The translations under genes were made by a program, and so were the position numbers. DNA of 7,955 bases, taken from positions 1 through 7,955 of the forward strand of contig DPWD01000070.1 of assembly GCA_003526465.1 (NCBI GenBank), read 5' to 3'. Under the pieces are notes generated by a model. That model saw nothing but the letters and a program-made list of their open reading frames with translations, searched no databases and was not told the DNA's origin. Positions 1-4,502 of the stretch are shown piece after piece. This stretch comes from Hyphomonadaceae bacterium. GTDB taxonomy: Bacteria; Pseudomonadota; Alphaproteobacteria; Caulobacterales; Aquidulcibacteraceae. Position 1 is the first letter of the stretch. The number at the start of each line of letters is the position of its first letter.

Positions 1-9
1 CCCCACCAT
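1..9 (-). CDS. Possible start of a divergent gene cut by the left edge
   Basis: On the minus strand an AAGGAG sequence (complement of 14-19) lies just before ATG GTG GGG reading off the left edge. ATG is only 3 nt from the GGAG core, which is short, while the following GTG is 6 nt away, so either could be the start. Only three codons are visible, so no product can be named. It could be chance. If real, it is divergent from the SSB-like gene and shares the 1-114 intergenic region with it. Confidence 0.2.
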
Positions 10-102
10 TTTCTCCTTGCCCTCCCCGCCTCGAAGCCGGGCGCAGGGCTCGCGTCGCCGGCGCGAACGCCCGCGGCCCCGGGATCAACCGGGAACGCTT
101 AC

Positions 103-106
103 GGAG
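103..106 (+). promoter_or_regulatory. Ribosome binding site of the SSB-like gene
   Basis: GGAG lies 8 nt before ATG 115 and fixes that start. The leader also holds a small CCCGG/CCGGG inverted repeat (78-82 and 89-93, 6-nt loop), which may only reflect base composition. Confidence 0.6.
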
Positions 107-114
107 AAAAACCC

Positions 115-459
115 ATGACCAATCGCGTCACCCTCATCGGCAAGCTCTTGGACGCACCCAAGTTGCGCACCTTCGAAGCCCGCGGCGGCACGATCGAAAT
201 CGTCTCGCTCTGGATCGAAGTCAGCGACGGTCAGCGCCACGACCGCTTCAACGTCGAGATCAACGACGCCAAAGCCGCGCTCGCCGCCAAGGCCATGCGC
301 AAGGACGTGCTGGTGGAAGTCACCGGCAAATTGCGTCACGACCGCTGGAAGCACAAGGAGACCAATGCCTGGACCGGCAAGGTGTTTGTCGCCATCGATC
401 CAGGCGATGGCGGCGTGCGCTCCAAGGGCATGGCCCCCGAACAGCCGGATGCGGCCTGA
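115..459 (+). CDS. Single-stranded DNA-binding protein (short OB-fold, SSB-like)
   Basis: A 114-residue protein that should bind single-stranded DNA during replication, repair or element transfer. The N-terminus NRVTLIGKLLDAPKLRTFE matches the SSB opening beta-strand pattern (NRVTLIGRL..DPELR), and the VEVTGKLRHDRWKHKET segment (about residues 87-103) matches the second conserved strand pair (V.G.L..R.W). It is shorter than chromosomal SSB proteins, which usually run about 150-180 residues, and lacks their acidic C-terminal tip (DDDIPF-like), ending in PEQPDAA instead. It may therefore not recruit the usual partner proteins. Short SSB paralogues of this kind are common on plasmids and integrative elements, which fits the accessory nature of the region. 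ATG 115 has a GGAG 8 nt upstream. A strong hairpin follows the stop. Confidence 0.8.
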   Translation: MTNRVTLIGKLLDAPKLRTFEARGGTIEIVSLWIEVSDGQRHDRFNVEINDAKAALAAKAMRKDVLVEVTGKLRHDRWKHKETNAWTGKVFVAIDPGDGGVRSKGMAPEQPDAA

Positions 460-471
460 GTTCCGCACGGG

Positions 472-496
472 GGGGTCGCGCGCCGAGCGCGGCCCC
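472..496 (+). terminator. GC-rich hairpin after the SSB-like gene
   Basis: GGGGTCGCGC (472-481) pairs along its full length with GCGCGGCCCC (487-496), giving a 10-bp stem with one G-U pair and a 5-nt loop (GCCGA). It starts 12 nt after the SSB stop. No T-tract follows, so it is not a canonical intrinsic terminator. It could be a Rho-dependent or attenuating structure, or stabilise the transcript's 3' end. Confidence 0.5.
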
Positions 497-571
497 TCCT
501 GAGCGGGCTTGCGCGGCTTCCCGGCGTAACCGGCTTGGAAATCTAACAACGAGTGGAAGGCGTCCTTTTGC

Positions 572-598
572 TTATTTCGTCTATTGCGTTTATTTCGT
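572..598 (+). repeat. Three tandem 9-bp repeats, probable operator
   Basis: TTATTTCGT (572-580), CTATTGCGT (581-589) and TTATTTCGT (590-598) lie head to tail. The outer two are identical and the middle differs at two positions. The block is strikingly AT-rich compared with its surroundings. It overlaps the spot where the -35 element should lie and precedes a gene for an HTH antitoxin. It is therefore probably the site through which the antitoxin, alone or with the toxin, represses its own operon. Confidence 0.5.
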
Positions 599-611
599 TT
601 GATGCTATATG
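584..611 (+). promoter_or_regulatory. Promoter of the HTH-antitoxin/PIN-toxin operon
   Basis: GCTATATG at 604-611 matches 7 of 8 positions of the Caulobacter-type -10 consensus GCTANAWC. TTGCGTT at 584-590, 13 bp upstream, is a weak -35 match at acceptable spacing and lies inside the 9-bp repeats. Transcription would start around 615-620, leaving a short leader that carries the AAGGAG of the antitoxin gene. Confidence 0.45.
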
Positions 612-620
612 GAAGCTCAC

Positions 621-626
621 AAGGAG
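621..626 (+). promoter_or_regulatory. Ribosome binding site that fixes the antitoxin start
   Basis: AAGGAG ends 8 nt before ATG 635. The same frame is open upstream to 584, but the -10 element and this site both lie inside that extension, so ATG 635 is the real start. Confidence 0.7.
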
Positions 627-634
627 ATTGGACC

Positions 635-1099
635 ATGGGCGCTGCCTTACTTCGCCGTCCGGAAACGATCGTGCCCTCGGCACAGGATGCGTCCCTCGCG
701 CTGGAATCGAGCCGCGTGCTGTCGCGCCATCTGAGCGGAGAAAATGACCTTCGCTTTGCGCTGCCAAAACCCCACGAGGGCGAGACGATTGTGCTCCCGG
801 CGTCGGCTGGGCGGCTTCTGATCGAGATGCTGACCCAGATGGCGCAGGGCAATCCGGTCATGCTGATGCCCCTCCATGCGGAACTCACAACCCAGGAAGC
901 CGCCGAGCATCTCAATGTCTCGCGTCCATACCTTGTTGGCCTGCTGGAGAAAGGAGAAATCCCTTTTCGCAAGGTGGGCACGCATCGCCGTGTGATGTTC
1001 AGCGATTTGCTCAGTTACAAGGACAAGATCGACCAGGCGCGCTTGGAGAGCCTCGATAAGCTCGCCGAAGAAGCCCAAAAGCTCGACATGGGATACTGA
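635..1099 (+). CDS. Antitoxin with excisionase-type HTH domain (partner of PIN toxin)
   Basis: A 154-residue DNA-binding protein. Residues about 84-130 form an excisionase/MerR-like winged HTH: LTTQEAAEHLNVSRPYL, then LLEKGEIPFRKVGTHRRV and FSDLLSYKD. This is the pattern of the HTH_17 family. Residues 1-80 are a separate N-terminal part of unknown fold, and residues 131-154 (ARLESLDKLAEEAQKLD) form an amphipathic helix that could contact the toxin. The gene lies 3 nt upstream of a PIN toxin gene. This matches a known toxin-antitoxin arrangement in which an excisionase-like antitoxin is paired with a VapC-like ribonuclease; from memory, the M. tuberculosis VapBC50 locus is an example. Likely roles are to neutralise the toxin and to repress the operon through the tandem repeats at 572-598. 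The start is set by AAGGAG at 621-626. Confidence 0.75.
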   Translation: MGAALLRRPETIVPSAQDASLALESSRVLSRHLSGENDLRFALPKPHEGETIVLPASAGRLLIEMLTQMAQGNPVMLMPLHAELTTQEAAEHLNVSRPYLVGLLEKGEIPFRKVGTHRRVMFSDLLSYKDKIDQARLESLDKLAEEAQKLDMGY

Positions 1100-1102
1100 G
1101 CC

Positions 1103-1672
1103 TTGGCGAACTTTGGCGCGGTCTACGACGCGTGCGTTCTCTATCCGGCGCCGCTTCGCGATCTTCTGATGCATTTGGCGCTGACCGATCTCTTTCGCGC
1201 GCACTGGACAGCCATGATCCACGACGAGTGGATGAGAAACCTCCTCGCCCAGAGAAAAGATCTGACGCCAGCTAAACTGCAGCGAACGCGCGCGTTCATG
1301 GACGAGAACGTGCGCGACGCGCTTGTGACCGGCTATGAGTCCCTGATCGAAAGCCTCACCCTGCCCGATCCCGACGATCGCCACGTTCTCGCCGCTGCGA
1401 TTCGCGCCGGCGCCGATGTCATTGTGACCTTCAATCTCAAGGACTTTCCGCGCGAGAGGCTCGCACCCTTCGGCATTGCCGCGCAACATCCTGACGAGTT
1501 TATCGGCCACCTCCTCGATCTGGCCCCGGGAGCTGTAGCCACGGCGGCCAAACGTCAGCGGGAAAGTTTGAAGAACCCGCCGAAATCGGTGGACGAATAC
1601 CTCGACGCGATTGCGCGCTCCGGCTTGCCGCAAACCGTCTCCAGACTGCGGGCAATGGCGGAGTTGCTCTGA
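1103..1672 (+). CDS. PIN-domain toxin (VapC-like ribonuclease, PIN_3 type)
   Basis: A 189-residue protein with a PIN domain, a fold whose clustered acidic residues bind metal and cleave RNA. The opening VYDACVLYPAPLRDLL (residues 7-22) is the typical first strand of this subfamily, with D9 as first acidic ligand. The other expected ligands are E42 (HDEW), D91/D92 (DPDDRHVLAAA) and D114 (TFNLKDFP), so the active site looks complete. About 50 residues follow the core, longer than minimal VapC proteins and usual for this subtype. The start is TTG 1103, 3 nt after the antitoxin stop, because any later start would lose D9. Toxin and antitoxin are in the same frame, separated only by TGA GCC, so coupling or rare read-through is conceivable. 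Likely action: cutting cellular RNA when the labile antitoxin is lost, stabilising the element or blocking phage growth. Confidence 0.78.
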   Translation: MANFGAVYDACVLYPAPLRDLLMHLALTDLFRAHWTAMIHDEWMRNLLAQRKDLTPAKLQRTRAFMDENVRDALVTGYESLIESLTLPDPDDRHVLAAAIRAGADVIVTFNLKDFPRERLAPFGIAAQHPDEFIGHLLDLAPGAVATAAKRQRESLKNPPKSVDEYLDAIARSGLPQTVSRLRAMAELL

Positions 1673-1740
1673 GCCAAACCGCCACAGGCTACGGCTTGGC
1701 TTAAGTTGAATCTGCTTCAGCGGCAGCTAAGGGTCCCGAC

Positions 1741-1786
1741 GATGATTTCGTCCTGGAGCGCACCGGTCCAGGACGAAGCGATCATC
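1741..1786 (+). repeat. Long inverted repeat at the edge of the truncated PIN gene
   Basis: TTCGTCCTGGA (1747-1757) and TCCAGGACGAA (1767-1777) are perfect 11-bp reverse complements around a 9-nt loop. The outer GATGAT (1741-1746) pairs with ATCATC (1781-1786) across a 3-nt bulge (GCG, 1778-1780). This gives a 17-bp stem. No T-tract follows. It could act as a terminator-like structure for the upstream toxin operon. Alternatively it may be a fold-back duplication scar, because its right arm lies inside the PIN remnant reading frame. Confidence 0.6.
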
Positions 1787-1885
1787 ACCACCAATGTCGC
1801 CGACTTCGCCAATGTCACGCTTGTGTGCAACACTAGGTTTGTGAAGCCGGGCAACCGGGTCGCGGCATTGAAGGACGCACCATGA
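1742..1885 (+). pseudogene. 3' remnant of a second PIN-toxin gene
   Basis: The frame is open for 47 codons and ends at TGA 1883-1885, overlapping the next gene's ATG (ATGA). Its middle, DEAIITTNVADFANVT, resembles the last core strand of PIN toxins (A..IVT.N..DF...), which carries the final acidic residue. The remaining tail is short, as in such proteins. The first three quarters of a PIN domain, including the first Asp and the DPDD-type motif, are missing, and nothing upstream in 1673-1741 encodes them. I read this as a truncated toxin gene that kept the overlap with its antitoxin. It is unlikely to be active. The first 10 codons lie in the inverted repeat and are probably not ancestral. Confidence 0.45.
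1871..1875 (+). promoter_or_regulatory. Ribosome binding site of the RHH antitoxin gene
   Basis: AAGGA ends 6 nt before ATG 1882 and lies inside the PIN remnant. The downstream gene therefore keeps its own initiation signal despite the truncation of its partner. Confidence 0.5.
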
Positions 1886-2124
1886 GCAATTACCGCCTGC
1901 GCCTTCCCGAAGCGCTGATGCGGGACGTGCGCCAAATGGCCGAAGACCAGGGCGTGTCGATCGGTCAATTCCTTTCAACGCAGATCGCGGAACGCATCGG
2001 CGAATTGAAGGCGCTGCATCATGTCCGCGCCCGGACCGCGCGGGCGGCCCCCAGCCGAGCCGCCGCGGTGCTGGCGCTTGTGCCCGACCGGCCGCCATTG
2101 GAAGGCGATGAAATCCCCGAGTGA
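1882..2124 (+). CDS. Ribbon-helix-helix antitoxin (CopG/HicB-like), apparently orphaned
   Basis: An 80-residue protein. SNYRLRLPEALM is the DNA-binding beta-strand of a ribbon-helix-helix protein. It is followed by helix A (RDVRQMAEDQG) and helix B (SIGQFLSTQIAERIGELKA), ending near residue 48. The basic linker (VRARTARAAPSR) and the tail ending in PPLEGDEIPE resemble the toxin-binding C-terminus of HicB/CopG-like antitoxins found next to PIN toxins. The frame is intact, and an AAGGA lies 6 nt before the ATG. Its expected toxin partner is the truncated PIN stub directly upstream, so the antitoxin appears to outlive its toxin. It could still repress DNA or neutralise a related toxin encoded elsewhere. 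I cannot say whether it is transcribed, since the 17-bp stem at 1741-1786 precedes it. Confidence 0.65.
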   Translation: MSNYRLRLPEALMRDVRQMAEDQGVSIGQFLSTQIAERIGELKALHHVRARTARAAPSRAAAVLALVPDRPPLEGDEIPE

Positions 2125-2208
2125 GGCCCCGCGCTTCATCCCCGCAACGGCCATCCGCCCTCGCCTTCCGTAAAGCAGACGGAACACACCCGTTACTCGC
2201 GCTCCGGT

Positions 2209-2427
2209 ATGGATATTCGCGAGGTTCGGGCCGCCAACCTGACGGCTACGTCGCGCGGCGGGCTACTCACTGGAGGCGCTCGCGCACAATGCCGACATTG
2301 ATCGGACGTATGCAAGCGCGCTCGAACGCTGCCAGTACGCGGCGGCGATCGACGTGCTCGACAGAATCGCTAAAGTCTTCGACGTTGAAACGGCGGACCT
2401 TCTGAGCGTTCGCCGACGTGGTGCTAA
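2209..2427 (+). pseudogene. Frameshifted Xre-family HTH regulator
   Basis: ATG 2209 begins MDIREVRAANL in one frame. After an extra A at 2242 (or loss of two bases) the protein continues one frame over from 2243: RLRRAAGYSLEALAHNA, then DIDRTYASALERCQYAAAID and VLDRIAKVFDVETADLLS. Together this is a classic small Xre/HTH_3 protein of 70-75 residues with recognition helix RTYASALER. In the second frame a TGA at 2240-2242 blocks the upstream side and no ATG is available, so no intact product is made. That frame has no stop until 2641, deep in the next gene. A TAA at 2425-2427 in the first frame, 6 nt before the next ATG, may be the original stop, which would imply a second indel. The gene probably once regulated the downstream gene. 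Confidence 0.7.
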
Positions 2428-2433
2428 GTATCC

Positions 2434-3291
2434 ATGGCGGAACGCAGAGAAATCATCGACGTCTGGGATGTCGCGACGTTTGACACCGCGCTCCGGGCAG
2501 AGCTCGACCAGAACGCAGAGCTCATCCGCGCTTATGTCAATCGTGACAACGCGATCTTCCTTGAGCATGACCACGGCAGCTCGCCCCGGCGCTCACTCAT
2601 CCGACCCGAGAACGAGCACGCCGGCCCCTACATGCGGCTGACCGAACGCATTATGGCGGTCATGAACGAGCGCACTATCCGCGCCTGGCACTACACGCGC
2701 ATGACCGACGACGATGTCGCGCGCCTCCGCGCTGATGGCATCCGCCTGTCGACGCCGGAGATCCTGCGCGAGCGACTTGATCGGCTCGTCGTGGCCAACC
2801 TGCTAACCGCCGACCAAGCCGAGCGGCTTTTCGCGAAGAGCCCGTTCAACAGCAATCAGGGGAAGATCCGCGCGGACAAGTTCTATCTGGTGTCGCATCC
2901 GCAGGCGCTGACGTGCAGCGGCGTGCGCGGCCTCTTGGGCTTCTGGGGCGGCGAGGTGGCGTCGTTCTTCGTGCAGGACGAGGAGATGGCGACACCATTG
3001 GCCACCATCGGCGCATCACGCGTGATCGAAGTGGCGACGCCGGTCAGCGCCACGCGGAACGCCTATAATGCCGCCGAAGCCGTGATCGGCGCTTATGCGC
3101 GTTCCCTTGGCTGCGTCGAGAGTGGCCACGCCTTCGACGTCTGCGCCACACAACCCATTCCTCGGGACGCCATCCTCCGCATCCACGCGCGCGGCGAGCG
3201 GGACTTTGAAGCGATGATCGCTACCTACCCGCCCGGTTACGTAGATGTCAGCCAGACGTTCTGGAAAGAGCTCACGGGCGAAGACGACTGA
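2434..3291 (+). CDS. Uncharacterised 285-residue protein with H-Y-T motif
   Basis: I do not recognise a named family. The protein is soluble, with no signal peptide or membrane segment. Residues 1-80 are mostly helical and charged. The core starts with RAWHYTRMTDDDVARLRADGIRLS (82-105, shown here without further sequence). Further conserved-looking blocks are FYLVSHPQAL (150-159), GLLGFWGGEVASFF (166-179), RVIEVATPVSATRNAY (196-211) and YPPGYVDVSQTFWKELTGEDD at the C-terminus. The 'yH.T......L...GI' pattern followed by an aromatic strand recalls DarT-like and related ADP-ribosyltransferase folds, but I cannot point to the catalytic Glu, so this is only a hint. ATG 2434 is the first start after an in-frame TAA at 2425. 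No Shine-Dalgarno is visible, and GCTAAG 6 nt upstream could make the mRNA leaderless. The broken Xre gene upstream may have been its regulator. Confidence 0.65.
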   Translation: MAERREIIDVWDVATFDTALRAELDQNAELIRAYVNRDNAIFLEHDHGSSPRRSLIRPENEHAGPYMRLTERIMAVMNERTIRAWHYTRMTDDDVARLRADGIRLSTPEILRERLDRLVVANLLTADQAERLFAKSPFNSNQGKIRADKFYLVSHPQALTCSGVRGLLGFWGGEVASFFVQDEEMATPLATIGASRVIEVATPVSATRNAYNAAEAVIGAYARSLGCVESGHAFDVCATQPIPRDAILRIHARGERDFEAMIATYPPGYVDVSQTFWKELTGEDD

Positions 3292-3293
3292 TC

Positions 3294-3312
3294 CGCCGTC
3301 GCCAGGTCGGCG
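3294..3312. terminator. Weak hairpin between convergent genes
   Basis: CGCCG (3294-3298) pairs with CGGCG (3308-3312) around a 9-nt loop in the 26-nt gap between two convergent stops. There is no T-tract on either side, so termination function is doubtful. Confidence 0.2.
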
Positions 3313-3317
3313 ATTGG

Positions 3318-4121
3318 TCACTCCGACGGATCGGCCTCATCGCCAAATGCAGCGTCGCTCTCGGGCGCGGTCGGCAGGCCAACGCCCGAGATGTAGTCGT
3401 CGAACGACTTGATCGTATCGTCGTCTGGCAACGGGGTTCCGTCGCTGAACGCCCGGAGCGCATCGGCGATGCCACGCCGCGAGACAACGTCGAGAATGAT
3501 GTGATCCATCGAAATCTCGAAATCGAGTGAGCCAGTGTAGCGATTGATGCGTCCGTAGCCGGAAGCGTACGGGAGCGCGTTCTTCTTGCCGGAGACTTCG
3601 TGCTTGGCAAGGCTGACGCGGAGCGTCTCCAGAAGCCGGAACGGAATGTGCGTGCGGCGGAGGTCGTCGCGAAGCGTTTTGATCACATCCGGATCATCGC
3701 GGAGCTCCTTCAATTGCTCGATGCGGACGTCACGCACTGGATGCACCTTGGGGCCGCGCGCGGCGAGCGCCGCGATCTTCAAGTCGATGCCGCCGTTCGC
3801 ATGCAGCTTCTCGAAGTCTTTGGCGCGCTGACGCCAGGTGCGGAGCAATTCGTAGGCGCCGAACAGCCACATCTGGGAGAACGCCAAGAGGATGATGGTG
3901 TCGTCGATCGGCGTGCGTTCCTCGTCGACCAGGCGGTGCAGGACCTGCTGTTCGAGGTTCATCAAAGCCTGGTCGGTCGCGGTCAGGTTGGTGATCTGCA
4001 TGCGGAGAAACGGATCATCCATGAGCGTCAGATCGGCGAGAGCCCGCTCCAGCTCGTAGGACGGGATATCGTCCGGCGAGCGCGGAACTTCCGAGGTGTC
4101 GTCGTCATCCTGGTCGGTCAT
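3318..4121 (-). CDS. Uncharacterised 267-residue acidic-ended protein
   Basis: No family recognised. The protein begins MTDQDDDDTSEVPRSPDD, an acidic disordered tail. It continues with helices ELERALADLTLMDDPFLRM (23-41) and a hydrophobic helix TIILLAFSQMWLFGAYELL (75-93), followed by the basic RTWRQRAKDF. The latter is amphipathic rather than clearly membrane-spanning. Residues 150-175 are charged helix, and GYGRINRYTGSLDFEI (188-203) looks like a beta-hairpin. The C-terminus is again acidic (DAAFGDEADPSE). ATG 4121 is preferred. The frame is open to a TTG at 4166, but that adds 15 residues without conserved look and neither start has a good Shine-Dalgarno. The gene is divergent from the large nuclease-like gene and converges on the 285-residue gene. 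A shared role with the nuclease-like protein is inferred from position only. Confidence 0.7.
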   Translation of the reverse strand: MTDQDDDDTSEVPRSPDDIPSYELERALADLTLMDDPFLRMQITNLTATDQALMNLEQQVLHRLVDEERTPIDDTIILLAFSQMWLFGAYELLRTWRQRAKDFEKLHANGGIDLKIAALAARGPKVHPVRDVRIEQLKELRDDPDVIKTLRDDLRRTHIPFRLLETLRVSLAKHEVSGKKNALPYASGYGRINRYTGSLDFEISMDHIILDVVSRRGIADALRAFSDGTPLPDDDTIKSFDDYISGVGLPTAPESDAAFGDEADPSE

Positions 4122-4173
4122 GGCGCTAAGATCGCGCACTTCGAGCGTGTTGGCTACGAACCTCAAGCCCGCG

Positions 4174-4383
4174 TCAGAAATTGCCGCCGTTCCAGATCGC
4201 TATGTACGTATCGGCCACGGTCTCGATCGCAGGCTCGATCTGCAGAAAGTGAAACGGCGGGTTTGCTTGCCCGAAGCTCTGCGCAAACAGCTCTGGGGCT
4301 GCGCGTCCGTGTTTGTGGAAACTGCTGACGCGGTAGGTGAAATACAAAGAATCCAAACGTTGCCCGGTGATGTTCCTCTGCAT
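4174..4383 (-). CDS. Small ORF of uncertain reality upstream of the 267-residue gene
   Basis: ATG 4383 opens a 69-codon frame, MQRNITGQRLDSLYFTYRVS onward, ending NGGNF. A TTG two codons upstream is also possible. About 70 % of third positions are G or C, higher than the surrounding DNA, and amino-acid use is ordinary, so it may be a real small gene. It could also be the 3' end of a decayed one. No Shine-Dalgarno is evident. It ends 52 nt before ATG 4121 of the next gene on the same strand. It is the only coding candidate in the 381-bp gap between the divergent genes (4122-4502). I recognise no family or motif. Confidence 0.3.
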   Translation of the reverse strand: MQRNITGQRLDSLYFTYRVSSFHKHGRAAPELFAQSFGQANPPFHFLQIEPAIETVADTYIAIWNGGNF

Positions 4384-4460
4384 CCGCAAAATAGAAGCGG
4401 CGTCGGGCGCCGTGGGGTGATTGATCCAGTTCGGCTGCGGCGCCAGGATCCTTGGTGGAC

Positions 4461-4470
4461 GTGCTAAGCT
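4461..4470 (+). promoter_or_regulatory. Possible -10 region of the large nuclease-like gene
   Basis: GTGCTAAG (4461-4468) resembles an alphaproteobacterial -10 and recurs identically at 2421-2428 before another gene start. No convincing -35 lies at the right spacing. Transcription from here would leave a leader of about 28 nt. Confidence 0.2.
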
Positions 4471-4502
4471 CGCCTCCCCATCTTCAACACATTGCCTCGA
4501 TC

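Noticed and set aside
85..981. Long minus-strand frame (298 codons)
   Set aside because: It runs antisense to the SSB-like and antitoxin genes, crosses the hairpin and promoter, and its product is Arg/Ser-rich without motifs: a shadow of GC-rich coding.
647..1633. Long minus-strand frame (328 codons) opposite the toxin-antitoxin operon
   Set aside because: The plus strand encodes clear HTH and PIN motifs. The antisense product is the usual Arg/His/Val/Leu-rich shadow.
3600..4328. Plus-strand frame (242 codons) opposite the 267-residue gene
   Set aside because: Composition is typical of an antisense shadow, and it runs on through the intergenic region. The minus-strand product has more natural helix patterning and defined acidic tails.
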